This document shows positions 13,160 to 25,400 of a stretch of DNA of 64,000 bases, one piece after another. A program made the translations under genes and the position numbers. Location: NCBI GenBank assembly GCA_900155495.1, contig FTLJ01000109.1, positions 62,001-126,000 of the forward strand, in the 5' to 3' direction. The stretch's first letter is position 1, and the number at the start of each line of letters is the position of its first letter. The DNA comes from Porogramme epimiltina. Its lineage: Eukaryota; Basidiomycota; Agaricomycetes; Polyporales; Polyporaceae. The notes beneath the pieces are model-generated. The model did no database searches, had not been told where the DNA came from, and worked only from the letters and a program-made list of their open reading frames with translations.

Positions 13160-14283
13160 GCGATTACCTAGGCGCAGGACAACTTTTCAATGCCATGCAC
13201 GTTCTTCGCCAGCGCAGGGTACTGCAAGCGACTCCCGCGTGAGACTGCGGCGTGAACTGCATCGGGCTTCAAGTTTCAAGTTTCAACCCCGTCGCGTCTG
13301 GCGGGCCGCGGCGACGGTGATTCTGAGCGATTCCGTGAGTCTTCCGCGCGAAAGTCTGCAGATTACGCAGCTCTCAGGAAATCTACACCATTTATGTCTA
13401 CGACGGGGCTAAGCTGACTCCCTACGTTGCAGGTTATATCGGCTTTGAGCCCTCGCTCAACAGCGCCATCGTCGCGAACCAAAGCACAGACGCGTCCGAT
13501 CGAGATGTCACATGTGAGCGCCTCCGAATCTGCCTCGAAGCACATGCTTGCTCAATACTTACAAACTGACGCTACCGACACGGTGTGCAGCCTCCCGCTA
13601 CGTACGGACGCCGATATCATCCTTGAGAAGCCGGGCCCCCGGGCTCTTCCCGGGCGTCGGCTCGTCCGTCAAAGCGTGTGAGGGCTTCCTAAACGCGCAC
13701 TCTAAGTGAGTGTCAGGTCGGAGTATTCTTGACTCCTAGAGTCTGTCGCTCATAAAGTGGCCTTCCCTCCCTCCGCTGCCCCTCGCATGTCAGCAGTCGC
13801 AATTCTGGTAAGACAGCGATGGCCGAGTTCGGGACGAACAGCATCACGCTCACCGGCTACTCCTCGGCGCGTACACACGCAATCCCCCTTGCGATCCGCG
13901 CTCAAGGCCGGCGCACTCGCCTCCACAGACGCGGCGATCTCCCTCCTCCATGCCGTCTATCTCCCACCCCATCTCTCCACCGCCAAGGCCACCTACATCG
14001 GCTTTTGCCTCCCCCACGTCAGCAACCAGACTTTCGCCAACTACCTCGACACCTACACCGAGGTCACGTCCATCGCACAGGTGAACAACAAGAAAGACAT
14101 CTCCCACGGAATGCGCCTCGGTACTACCATCCATCCGGGGAGGTGCACGTCCTGGACTTGGGGGCTTGAGTGGAGTGCATTGAGCAGGACAGCGACAGCG
14201 ATGAGTGCATTGTGGGGAACGTGCCGAACATCTTTGGCAGGGACGAGAGTGATCATGATGGGCTATACGAGATGGACTGCTAA
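13160..14283 (+). pseudogene. decayed class 3 lipase copy
   Basis: The sequence aligns end to end by eye with the intact lipase at 20010-21351, from the middle of its first exon to its last codon. Matching pieces include YIGFEPSLNSAIVANQSTD (intact copy: YVGFAPSLNSVVVSNQGTD), AAISLLHAVYLPPHLSTAK, and a terminal region around GTGCCGAACATCTTTG. It is broken in several ways. Frameshifts and an in-frame stop follow IILEKPG. The GHSLG nucleophile elbow has become GYSS with a lost base. The intron donor after it changed from GTGCGT to GCGCGT. The reading frame is again lost after VNNKKD. The signal-peptide part of exon 1 is missing, and a short duplication (TTTCAAG repeated) lies near 13270. It cannot encode an active lipase. 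Confidence 0.85.
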
Positions 14284-17200
14284 GTGTAGTACTAGCTTGT
14301 GCTGGCTGCACCGCTTGTGCAAAGAAAGGAATAACGGGGACTTTAGTAACAGTACATGTGTGAATCCGGCCGGCTCGCGCGCGTATCCATGCATCTTGTA
14401 TGCATGCCATTGGCCCCATGCCGAATTCTTATAACCTAATCGCTATCAAGTGCGTTGCGCAATGTTTGGGTGCGTTCAAATAGTGAAAGTAGTAAAGCAA
14501 AGTGGGTCAAGCGGGGCGGGCGAAGAATCACGAGACTGAGATAGTACATACGTACTACCAGAAGTGTATCAGTAGTAGCGATCAGAAGGGTTGGTATTTC
14601 GGCTAGGGTGGGGGTCTCAGAGCCAAGATTGAGGGGCGCTTCGCGCGTGAACTTCATATTGGGTGATCTGGCCAACTGAGCGCGACCTCGACCTGGTTGC
14701 ACGAAGTCAAGGTCATAGACCTCAAGTACACATGTGTGACATTCTTCGTCCACTGTGCTGGCATATTGCGCCCCGACTTAGTTGTTTTATAAGGGCACCA
14801 GACAAGCACATGGTAGTAAGCCTCATAAACAAGCATACATTATGTCAGACATACGCACCCATCCTTCAAGATTCCTCATGATGGCGCGGGCAGTCAAGTA
14901 GGTGAAGTTCTGAAGCGTCTTCACCCCTTTGGCATTAGTGGATAGGCTGATTTGTCCGGTTCGGCGGGTTTGCCCGTTCTGGTCCTAGAATCAACCCAAG
15001 TGCCATAAAATGAATCAACATGCGGCAAGGTTAGCAGATGGCCGGCAGAACTTGAACCCCACCATGAAAATGATCGAGATTTTCTTCTCACGTCTCTCGA
15101 TTATTGCTTCCATTCCAGAAGCAATAGGGAAACAAAGCCTATCGGAACTTAGTTTGTGTCTCTTCTGGAGCACGTCTTTAAGGCTGATGTTCACGTCGAA
15201 GGCAACTGTAGCCTCTGGCTTGCCAATAAGTTCAGCCAATAGTTCCACAAGTGGTATGGGTCTTGTAGCATGATGGACCATGTCCATACTGGGGAAATAA
15301 TTGGTGGACTGTCGAGTCTTGTGCATAAGGGCCCGAGTCTGAACAGTTGCATCATGGACATTAGCCGCCCGGGAAAACAGCCGGAGCGGGTGGTTGTAAT
15401 ATTGTCCGGGAGTGTGTGAGGGGCCCGTCTGTGCATTAGTATCATCAAGACTGCCCAGCTGCAACGTGAGCATATTAGATGTACGCGCTACCCGCTGTGT
15501 TGACTTTCGTAACGTACTTGTGATGGGGGCTGACTGGTGTTAGTTGTCCCATTTGGGAGCGTACATTTGTGCTGATGATGGGGGAAGTGACAAATGAATG
15601 GCGGTAAATCCATTGCAAGGTAATTTCCTGTACGCGCGTACGATGGACTCATCCTAGTATAGGCTGACATAAGAATATTTGGGAAATGTTAAGCTTAACT
15701 TTGCATTGTAGGTACCATACGAGCCTCGAACTCACAATGAGTATTATCTTGAATGGGAGCCCGAGGGACATCCTGGTGGACGCCATGTAAGTGGCATACG
15801 CAGGAGCATATCACATCATGGGGGTTGAAGTGCATCTGCTTCGGGGGATGGGGGCCTGTGTCGTACTTTGACGTCGTGCTGTCTATCGGATCTCCATCCT
15901 ACAAAATGCCAGTTAAAGTAATCCAGTTACTGTGATTAATTCATACTCACTCTCCCATACATATTGTAGTCGAAATGTAGATCAAGATTGGAAAAGGGGG
16001 AGTGGTCGTGGGTCTGCATAGACGTTGCACAAAGGTGTTTGTAGGAAGATTCAGACTAGAGGAGGATGGAAACCCGAAGGGAAACGCAGACACGATGACT
16101 GTGGTGCTAGTCACCGAGGCTCTCGCCGACTATATGCTCGGTGAGATGCAGATATCTCTTCCGGAGGCTGCGCAGGACTTACAGATGCTATTTGTGTTTA
16201 AGCATTTGACATCGAAGGAATACGAATGCTACGGAAGGTGGCACAACACAACTCCGCGCAAATGGCGGGGGCAAGTACAACTCATCATCTCCGTGAGCTC
16301 TGTGACGTTGTGGTTTGCCTGCGATCGATAAACCCACCTGATGACTACCAGATAGACCACCATAATGCGGCGGTACCTTTGAAGTAGAATGCTTGGCAGG
16401 GTTTATATCACAGGACTCGAGACCGAGATGCAAGGCCTACGTCACAAGTCAACGTCAAAAACGAGGGAGAAAGGTTATAACGAACTCGCCGTCGCTGTGG
16501 GGAACTTCCTCGAGACATCCAGATATACTACGTAGATAGACCTGCATGGTCACTCGCAGGGCATTACGCACTAGAAGCACCGAGTCGTTAGTATTAACGT
16601 AAATGATTGGTGGCATGGTAGGGCACGTAAGAAATTTCAAGCCCGACCTGCAGCCGGGCTGGTTCGCTTACGCTCGGCTGTGGATACAGCACGGCTGTAT
16701 GGGCATTTAATGGTGTGACTTACCACCGATATTCCGTTTTTTCCGAGTCACTTCGTGGCCCAAATATCTGAGTTAATCTGCTGGTCCACTCGTGCTCAGA
16801 ATCGATTTCGGACTCTTAGCATCACGAGATAACCCCGACTCGAACCTTCTACTCGGCCCAGACCCGAGTACCCCCTGCACCGGTAGGTGAGCGGAACGGT
16901 AAGAATAGTCACACTGAGTACCCGGGCATTAGGCGAGCATCATACGAGCGACTCAGATACCCAACAAGGGTAAGCGTTCATAATAATACGCTCGTTTATG
17001 GCTCTCCCGCTTCTGTCACTCTTCTGCAAACCTGTACTGGCGGCAGCCTAGGTTCAGTACCATCGCCAGCTCAGGTTTGCGCAGAACAGTAGTCGCTCAC
17101 TACATTCACATACTTGAGAAGAAGAACGGGAAGTAATGGGGGCCGTGAAGCGATCGTATTGGACGCGGGGCACGATAGAGCGGCGAATAACGGCGACGAG

Positions 17201-17599
17201 CTCAAACGGGATAAAATATCGGACAGCAATGCCGTGATAGCATTACAAATGGTGCTCACCCCACCCACATTCATGCTGGGCAATCATGGGCTTCAGGGAG
17301 CCTGAATGCTTGACATATCTGCACTTTCCATCAGTCAACGTCGGAGTTCGCGGGGACTTCCTGGGCGAAGCAGATCGCCATCCCCTAGGCGTGCGGTTTA
17401 TCCATGTAGTAGCATAATGTGACAGCGAGAATTATCGGGGAGTGGCTCAAGACGAGCACGTCTCGGGCTAGACTGAGGAACACCGGGGACGGCGAAGCAC
17501 AACACGCGCCGGCGGTGAACGGGGATGAATAACGCCCGTGGGCCTACACCGGACTGTGGAAGTTCTCGTCCAGGACAGGGATGACGGGCTGCCAGATAG
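14284..17599. other. gene-poor spacer, left part
   Basis: No supported gene. The longest open frame (15015-15473, minus, 152 aa) has no recognised motif, signal peptide or splice-supported extension. AT content is higher than in the neighbouring genes. The content suggests old degraded sequence between the two lipase copies. Confidence 0.4.
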
Positions 17600-17689
17600 A
17601 AGATCAGTACCTGCTAGGCGGGCTGACTCATGACCGACCGACCACATGCTAATCCTGTGGAGTTTCTGCGGAAAGAAGAGCGGACGAGC

Positions 17690-18430
17690 TCCTCAGCGCC
17701 ACGCTCGCAGACACCATTATGTCACTGTGGGCAGGTCCAGTGACAGACGTACGCCTCAAACACGGCTGCTGCGTTCTCGGGCGCGACCACCTCGGGGAGG
17801 AGGATGTACGGGGCCTCCTGGATCTCTCCATCATGCAGCGGATGTGCAAGGTTGCTTGCGAGCCCTCTGCAAATTAAATCAGAGGACACGCCTGTAAGCC
17901 GGTGCGCCCATGACTACAGCTTGCCCAGACGACAATAACGCTGACGCACCAGAAATAATTATCGGCCACCGCGTCGACAGCGGTTAAGGAGCCAGCGGGG
18001 CTCGTGCAGACGGCGGTCGGAGAGCCCATGTTGTCGATCCGATTGAAGGAGGGCGCTTTATGACATGATGTACTCGTAGTCGGGGAGGGGTGTGTTCTAT
18101 AGGGACAGAAGAGTGAGCTCACCGAGGGAGACCCTTGTCGAAATGCACGTACCGGCTCAATAGGCCCCTTCTCTAATCTGCGTGATTTCTAACATTGTGT
18201 GAATGCATCAATGATGGCGTCGACGTCGACATGGAACTTGCCAGAGTTACGAGCGGAGCGGTCCGATCGGAATATCCTGCCGCGCTCGTCCTCGGAGCAG
18301 ACGGGAAAATAAAAACACGTCTTGGGGTTCCCGGTTTCCGGGGTGGGATAGTCGCGTTGGTCCTTGGTGATCGGTGGAAGAGGACGTTGGGACGACGATA
18401 TTGGAAGCCGTGAGCAGAATGAGCCGAGCA
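17690..18430 (-). pseudogene. relic of an unrecognised protein gene
   Basis: Several stretches on the minus strand look like former exons but do not join into one frame. One reads SGKFHVDVDAIIDAFTQC up to a stop near 18192. Another reads NRIDNMGSPTAVCTSPAGS and SLTAVDAVADNYFW, followed by GT/AG-like borders. A third reads ASNLAHPLHDGEIQEAPYI and LLPEVVAPENAAAVFEAYV. These have the composition of a secreted fungal protein, and the borders resemble introns, but stops and frame changes separate them. I do not recognise the family. An active gene with unusual splicing cannot be excluded. Confidence 0.35.
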
Positions 18431-19198
18431 AGGTGGTTGAAGAGGCGGAAGGAGGGCTATAGAGGAGGTAAAAGAGGCGTTAGAATAGGGGAAACTCTAG
18501 TGGAAGGAGGGTGAAGCAGAGTCCAGTGTCCAGTCCGGTAGCACTCGTACGGGTAGAGGTACCCGTGTCGGCCACCCCTATCCCTTATCCCTGTGGAGTC
18601 CGCGGTCTACAGGCGATCATCGCAGGACCCAGGTCAGAGTGGGGGGCACGCCCCCAATCTCGTTATCAAATGGCATCGCCATCCCATCGCTGTGAAGAGT
18701 AACAGTCGCTGTCTAAGGCTCACCTGAGAGCGGCCCTCATGTAACTTTCCCTGCTCTCCGCGCTCATGTCAAAAATCGAGGGCCTATGTATACTTGTGGC
18801 CCGAAGGTGCCGCAGCCTACGCCGGATGTCGACGGACGAATTCCTGCAAAATATCTGGACAAAATTGGAGTTGTTTGTTAAGAGGGAAGCTTTCGGCCGG
18901 CTATGAGGAGGCATTGCACAAACCGAGGGGTTTAGACTTCGTTGACTAACTTGAGAGGTTGCGAGTGACGTTCAAAAACGGAGAATCATGGGGGCATAAG
19001 GTTCGAGAGTACAACCGTGTAAGAGCAGCGTGGAGGGAAATCGCCAGCGCGGTCGTACTTGTCGGGGTTTGGAAGTAACTACCAATTAGGGTTATCGGAT
19101 ATCACCGCCGAGCGCTTCATATCACAAATATGGCCCGGGATGATACAGTTTGAGCGGCGACTGAGGCATCAGCAAAAGGCCACTCGGGATACAAGTGC

Positions 19199-19310
19199 CA
19201 CTTTTAACAGCTAATTCTGGCTATTTCGCGCTATTTCATCCTATTTCCTGCATGTGAGCAGGAAATAGTACGATATAGCGCGAAATAGTGAGGAATAGTT
19301 GGTATAAGTA
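19199..19310. repeat. long imperfect hairpin (fold-back element)
   Basis: Two 53-base arms (19199-19251 and 19258-19310) are inverted copies around a 6-base loop, ATGTGA. The inner 31 bases match at 28 positions and the outer 22 at 14. Each arm contains CTATTTC-type units at 10-base spacing. It may be a MITE-like element or the template of a small-RNA precursor. No target-site duplication was found by eye. Confidence 0.75.
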
Positions 19311-19328
19311 CCGTTTGTAATGGCGCCC

Positions 19329-19347
19329 TTTTGACTCGGAGTCAAAA
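19329..19347. repeat. perfect palindrome TTTTGACTC-G-GAGTCAAAA
   Basis: Two 9-base arms around a single G, 19 bases downstream of the large hairpin. The core TGACTC resembles an AP-1/Gcn4-type site, but no neighbouring gene start would be served by it. Confidence 0.6.
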
Positions 19348-20009
19348 CTGCTCATCTAGTTCACCCAAACTACTTTAGATGGCAAGCACTTTGAGTTCCC
19401 TATTTCATGACATGGCTATCACACGGCGTGCATGACAACATTTCCCGGGGCGGGAAATTGGCTCCCGTTCTTAAATGTCACGGGCTTTGAACTATGAAGG
19501 GCTCTTTATACCGCCTACAAACTGTTACAAAGGGCACCTATTCGATCAAATATGCCGCGCGCATGTCGGGTGGCGGGACATCTGCCAATGCACGCCGTGC
19601 CAGCTGCCACAAAGACCCTAGACAGAAATACCCTCATGAAAAAGTCGTCGCTCGATTGTATGTGATGACCCCATAGTTCATTTATGTCCCTTGTGTCACT
19701 TTTTTACTCCACGCCCCCTCCCCCTCCCCGCTTTGCCGCACTCGAACCGTACAAGCGCGGCGAGCTCTATGTATTAGTGTACAACTGATGCAGCTCGTGT
19801 CCTGTGGAACATTGAGAACCGGGAGAACTCTTCTGGCCTCTTAGCCTCTTCACCAAACCAATCACTCCGTCGCTTCTCTAACACTGAGTCGTAGAGACCG
19901 TAGTTGGTTTGAATACAAGTTACAAATACGATTACACGCGCGAGCCTTCCAAACCAATAAAAACACCAAAACACCCCCCTTTTGTCGTCTACGATAGCGG
20001 CGCGCCTCC

Positions 20010-21351
20010 TTAGCAACCCATCTCAACGCCATTGTACGGCCCGTCATGGTCGCTCTCGTCCCCGTCAAAGATGTTCGGCACGTCCCCCACGATGCACTCG
20101 TCGCTGTCGTTGTCCTGCCCGGGGCACGCGACCCACGCCCCCGAGTCCAGAATATGCACCTCCCCGGACGGGTGGTGGTACCCGAGGAACATGCCGGGGA
20201 GGATGGGCACAAAGTCCTCCTTGTTGTTCACGTGCGTGACGGCCGCGACGGACGCGTGGGCGTCCACGTAGTTGGCGAAAGCCTGGTTGCCGACGCGCGG
20301 GAGGCCGAAGCCGACGTAGGTGATCTTCGCGGTGGGGAGGTGGAGCGGGAGGTAGACGGCGTGGAGGAGGGAGATCGCCGCGCCTGTGTGAGGGGAAGAA
20401 GATGAGGAGAGGGGATGCGCCGGTGAGCGCGGATCGCAAGGGGGAATGCGCATATACGCACCGAGTGAATGACCGGTGAGCGTGACAGAAGTCGTTCCGA
20501 ACTGCGACATCGCCTGCTGCACGGCGGCCAGGATCGCGGTTGCCGACCTGCAAGGGGTAACGAGGGAAGGGAAAGGAGGGGGAGAGTACCGCCGTATGAG
20601 CGACAGGCTCCGAGCGAGCACCTAGAATACCTCAATGGACTCACTTAGAGTGCGAGCTCAGGAAGCCCTTGTGCGCCTCGATGGACGAATCGAGGCCGGG
20701 GAAGAGCGTCGAGTCCGGTTTCTCGAGGATCGCGTCGCCGTCCGTGAGCAGCGGCTCGCTGCGGGCCCGCCAAAGTTAGCGTCCGGGCGTACACGCCTGC
20801 CAAACCGCGGGGGCGCGGGGGGTGGGGACGTACATCTCGGAGGTGTCGGTGCCTTGGTTCGAAACGACGACGCTGTTCAGCGAGGGCGCGAAGCCGACGT
20901 ACCCTGGCGGTGCGCGAAGCGCGGAAGAGCGGTCAGTCCGACCGTCTCGACGCCGCCATGATTAGATTGGCGCCCGCGCCGCCTTCGCCCCCGACTTAGA
21001 CTTCGACTTAGGCTTTAGGGCGCAGGCGGATACGGTTGGGTTGCAGATCGCGCAGCACGACGGAAGAACGTAGCACGGTTCGGACTCACAGAACTGCTCC
21101 GAGTCGCCGTCGCCACCGGACGCGATGGGCTCAAAGTCCGGCACGCCGTTGCAGTTCGTGCCGCAGTCCCACGCGAGGGTCGCGGCGGGCTGGCAGTACC
21201 CCGCGCTGGCGAGGAACGCGTACGGCGTGAAGGTGTTGACCTGCGCGGTGGTGAGGGTCGTAATCGACTGTCGCGGGGCGAGGGGCGGGGCTGCGCGCGC
21301 GAGGGTGGCCGCGAGGGCGAGGTGGAGGAGGGTCGTCCGTAGGGAAGGCAT
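20010..21351 (-). CDS. secreted class 3 lipase
   Basis: Five exons (21351-21090, 20903-20834, 20758-20645, 20547-20462, 20383-20010) give 301 residues. The protein starts with a signal peptide (MPSLRTTLLHLALAATLARAAP). It is a fungal class 3 (Rhizomucor-type) lipase of the alpha/beta-hydrolase fold, expected to hydrolyse acylglycerols outside the cell. The nucleophile Ser lies in TLTGHSLGAAISLL, split by intron 4 and restored on splicing. A likely catalytic Asp is in VTHVNNKEDFVP, and the catalytic His is probably in YHHPSGEVHI. Paired Cys occur in WDCGTNCNG and near the end (PGQDNDSDECIVGD). The VSNQGTD strand matches the oxyanion-hole region of the family. A decayed, inverted copy lies at 13160-14283. 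Feruloyl esterases share the fold, so substrate is not certain. Confidence 0.9.
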
Positions 21352-21516
21352 GGTGTGTGTCTCGGGGTATCCGTCGGCGCCGGGTATATGGCGGGTTCGG
21401 GGAAGCGTGTGGTTTGCGGCAGGGAAGGAGGCGTGCAGTGCAGAACGCGCGGGGCGGAGTGCAAGGAGGAGCGGGACGGAGTCGAGTCGTCCTCGGAGCT
21501 GGGAGGGCGGGGCGTC

Positions 21517-21522
21517 TTTATA
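21517..21522 (-). promoter_or_regulatory. TATA box of the lipase gene
   Basis: The minus strand has TATAAA about 166 bases upstream of the lipase start codon, within otherwise very GC-rich sequence. Confidence 0.6.
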
Positions 21523-24500
21523 GGGGCTGGGCCGGGGAGGGGGGCGCTCGAGGGAAGAGAGGGGAGGCGGGGCACGCGCGGGTGGCCCCGTCTGGCACGC
21601 CACGCGCGAAGCCGTCAACAATAGGTCGCGCGTGCCAATTGGGGAGGGATGGGGGGCGCACCGATCCGGCGTCGCACGGGTGCGCGTGCGCGCGCTGTTG
21701 GCAGCGGGCGAACGAAGCTCGCACAGACGCCAAATGCGGATGCGAGGCTGTTCGGGCCACCACCGCGAGCGGGCCGCACGCGGGTCTCCGACGCAGAACG
21801 ACCACCTCGCCCCGCCTGGTGTCTGCTTCCATATGTCGTTCAACGCGGGTGCGTGCCAGATCGCCCGCAAGAGTGCCAATCCGCGGCCGCGGACTCGACG
21901 AGGACTCCCCCGGCCCGAGCCGTCCCAGACATAATAGACAGTCCGTCTATCAATATCACATCATCGATGGAGCGCGCCCCGCGCCCGCACCAAGCAACGT
22001 GCCCCCGCGCGTGGTCTGAGCGAACGTTGTAGCCTCGTACGGGTCAACAAGGCCAGGAGACGGGGGTATGCGCGCCGGGTGCGCAGCCTCCTGGGCCCAA
22101 CTTGAAGCGCGATCAGCGAGAGAAGCACAAAAGAAGCCGCAGAAGCAGCCCGCGCCCTTCCCCGGTGCGCGCTGCGGTGGAGCATCGCTGTCTGTCGTCC
22201 GTCGCCCTTCGACGTCCTCAGACGTCGGCAGCGCGCCGCACCCGACGCGACCAGACGGTTGTCTCCAGCGACGAAGATGCACCCGCCGCGCCTCCAGCGG
22301 TCCCACCGCCCGCCGAAGCCGCCACAAAGTTGATCGCCCCATTTGGGAGGCCGGGCGCTCCCCGCCCTGGGCATGCCTAAAAACCGTTTGACAGGGGCCC
22401 GCTGCTGCAGAAGCCCAACTCTAATTTTAGCCGTGCGCAGGCCCAGCAGGCAAAGGCACGCACCCTCGTGATGTCTCCGGACGTCCGCGCGCCGCCCCGC
22501 GCGCGAGCACGGGCTGCACGGTCGGCGGACGAGTCGCGTGCCCCGCGGCTTTCGATTTTGAGAGCGCGCCTGCAATCGTGCCTGAAGAACGCTCGTCGAT
22601 TGGTCACGGTCGCCCCTCGGTCCCGCGCCTCATGTGACGCGCGGGGATCTGCTAGCTGCAGAGGGCCGCGCACGAGGATCTGCTAGCTGCAGAGGACCGC
22701 GCACGGGGACGTCGCGCGCGAGCCGACCGTCAGGTCGGGGCGCGGGGAGCACGCGGGAGGGGGCTGAGAAGGATGTCAGGCGCGACGTCGGTGGGAGAGG
22801 AGCGCCCCGCGGGACTCACGGCATCATTCCCATGTCTAGTGCGGAGCTGCACACGGTTTGCGAGACAACGGGTGCGCGCGCGCCACGCGGTGGGCCTCTG
22901 GACGGGCCCGGGGTGACATCATTGTGGACAGATAGAATGCGGCGGGAAGGAACATGGTTGGGGCGGGCGATTCTGCGCATGTGGCCGCACACAAGAGCGG
23001 GAAAACGGACGTAGGGGGTTGGTAATCTATGGAAAGAGCTCGTGGACTGGCGTTTTTGAGCTCAGCCACAAAGCCGGAGCGTGCGCGAAGCCGAAGGAGA
23101 GCCGTTTGAGTAGATAAGTTGCGCCATATGCATCGTGCGTTTCGCAGTCGTGGTGATTCGGAGAGGTGTGAAGGAATCTAGCGCCAACAATACCCCCGTC
23201 TTGTTTTGGAAGGATGTAAGCGATGACTCAGCTTTCTATTTCTGTATTCTTCTACTGAACTCCTACCAAGGCCCAGGCCCTCGCGGCCCTCCATTCCTTG
23301 CGAACATTCCTTCCTTCCCTTGAATGTCCTCTTGTGTCCTAACCGGGTTTTATTCTCCTCTACACCTATATTAGAAGAACTTCAACCTATAATCTGCTGG
23401 GGGCTAACTCTGAATCATGATGCACTGTTGATATGTCACTATCATTTTGTTCTGCACCACTGTGTGAGATGAAAAAAGTGTTCTATCCAACAAATGTTTA
23501 TCAATGAAGACTAGGGAGAACGATGTCCCCATCCTGGTGCTCACTCGGCCGAATGCTTCTGAAGGAACGATCATGACAAATTTTGAGCCTTCTCGACGGA
23601 GACAGTCGCCGAGCAGATCTTCCCTGTCAACCTCACACGTCTGATGACCAACTCTCCTGGCTCTGGCCCAGGAGAGTGCTGCGACCTCTGCCAATTTCGC
23701 CTGCAGAAACGATGTCTTGGGTGGTCGGATTTGATGAGTATCATCAGTCGCATGTTTCGGAGTTAGCATTGCGTCCAGGGCACCGAGTGGTAGAGCGCCG
23801 CAGATTGTGGTCGGCGGGACGGCTTCTGGAGGCCGTCTTCCCCTCGCGTATGTCTAGAACCACTTCGGCCCAGGAAATATATACGTAGTGCATGCCGTAG
23901 GGCCTCGAGTTCGAGTGCCTTGGTGGCTCCGTGTGGGACCTTGCAGTAGGTAAGTGCACCTGGTCGCCCTCGGAGACAACGGCAAACGAGCCAGGGACAG
24001 GGCGTAATGCACGTTTACACACCATCTCCGAGGAACCAACAAGAAGAAGTCTATAGCCTAGCCGTGTGGACGGCGCGAGCACTGGCAAGCAGCCCTGGCG
24101 CGAAACACCTCAAAGTTCAACCACCGCCGGTGGATCTTTCCAGCACTCCGCCAACTCACCGTCCGCGTGCGCTCCCGACGCTCGTGAGTCGTACCTCGCT
24201 CCGCCACGGCTATGGGGGGAGGCGGCGGGGCGCAACCGTCGGTGATCGTCGCGGTGGCGCTGCCGCGGGGTTGATTGGGTGCTCGGGTGTAAGAACTCGC
24301 AGCGGGGCTGGGAGAGCGCTGATGCGGTGCGGTGCGGCCAAGCACTCGACGGCTGGTGCGGTCCTTGATCTCGGGAAGGCTGCTTGTGGACAGACAGGTA
24401 CAGCTGGACGCACATACTCGCACGGCCGGGCCCTCCGGTTCCCCCCAGCTTGTCCAGCGTCCCAGCGGTAGGAAACCAGGTATCCGTACTTGTGGCGTCC

Positions 24501-25394
24501 GAGCACGACGGAGTGCTCCACCGCGAACGCGTCGCGATTGCCTATCCTGGGCTCTGGCGTTGTGGCGCCACGGGTCGAGGTCGAGGGAGGAGGCGAAGAA
24601 GGAAAACCATGACGCGGGCGACGCGGCGGCCCGTTTGGCGCCGGCGGGGATTAGGCGCTGTGATCGGAGTGCGCAAGGCTCTTTCCTCTCGCCCGCCACG
24701 ACGGTTCCTCCACACGCCTCAGCTGACAGCAAAGCCCCCGCCCGCGAGCCCCCTTCGCCGCCGGTGCCCACTCGGCGCACGCCAGTTACGGCACGCGCGA
24801 GGCGTCCGGGCCTATTCAGTGCGTCTGCAGAAGACGCGGCGGGCCTCACCTGGCTCGCCGCCCTCGCGGTGCGCGGTCACTTGACCCCCCCGCACGGCGC
24901 CGGGAACGCGTTCGCCCTCGCGCTGACGTGACGATCTCCCGCCTAGGACGCGCCAGTGCCGGGATTGCGCTCCACTACGCATCGTATGCTGCGTGGCACG
25001 CAGAGCTGTGCATTTTTTGCGCGTAGCCGAGGTTGACACTGCGTGGCCGCAACTGGGCTAGCGCGGTTTCACCCGTTCCCTGCGGACGGGCTCGCGGGCG
25101 AGGGTTGATCTGATGCCTGTCGAGGAGAGGCGGGGAGCTGGTGGGCACATCGACGATCACGGACGCACGCCGATCGACTGGGCGGGCACCCCGCCAGGGC
25201 GGGGCGGGGACGGCGCACGCGGTCTTCAGGCTTCCTCTATTGGCCGGCAGCGTGCATCGTGCATCGCGCGCACGCATCTCGGTTCTCCCCGCCCTCGATT
25301 CTCGATTCTCGATCCTCGATTCCCGCTTCCTCTTCGCGAGCCGCCGGCGGCCCACCGCCGTCCGCGTCCATGCCGTACGCACCACTCGCCCTGG
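21523..25394. other. GC-rich non-coding stretch
   Basis: About 3.9 kb with many overlapping long frames on both strands, caused by high GC rather than coding. None has a family motif, signal peptide or consistent splice sites. It should hold the upstream regions of the lipase and of the glucanase gene. A 31-base tandem duplication lies at 22646-22707. Confidence 0.45.
22646..22707. repeat. 31-base tandem duplication
   Basis: Two adjacent copies of a 31-base unit (22646-22676 and 22677-22707) beginning GATCTGCTAGCTGCAGAG differ at two positions. The unit contains GCTAGC and CTGCAG palindromes. It looks like a recent local duplication. Confidence 0.8.
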
Positions 25395-25400
25395 TATAAA
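25395..25400 (+). promoter_or_regulatory. TATA box of the glucanase gene
   Basis: TATAAA lies 187 bases before the start codon. It is followed by a long pyrimidine tract (about 25468-25502, mostly TC repeats), a common feature of strongly expressed filamentous fungal promoters. Confidence 0.65.

Larger units (their letters stand above)
18431..20009. other. gene-poor spacer, right part
   Basis: No gene supported. The stretch contains the long hairpin at 19199-19310 and the palindrome at 19329-19347. The part next to 20010 should be the 3' flank of the lipase. Confidence 0.45.

Noticed and set aside
15015..15473. 152-aa open frame on the minus strand
   Set aside because: No motif, no supporting splice sites and no codon bias like the neighbouring genes.
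23780..23930. Possible tRNA-derived SINE (A-box-like GAGTGGTAGAGCGC and B-box-like GAGTTCGAGTGCC)
   Set aside because: The two boxes are about 120 bases apart, too far for a pol III promoter of this type, and no cloverleaf or A-tail is present.
24058..24849. 263-aa open frame on the minus strand
   Set aside because: It overlaps long frames on the other strand in very GC-rich DNA, and its Arg/Ala/Pro/Ser composition shows no motif or signal. It is best explained by lack of AT-rich stop codons.
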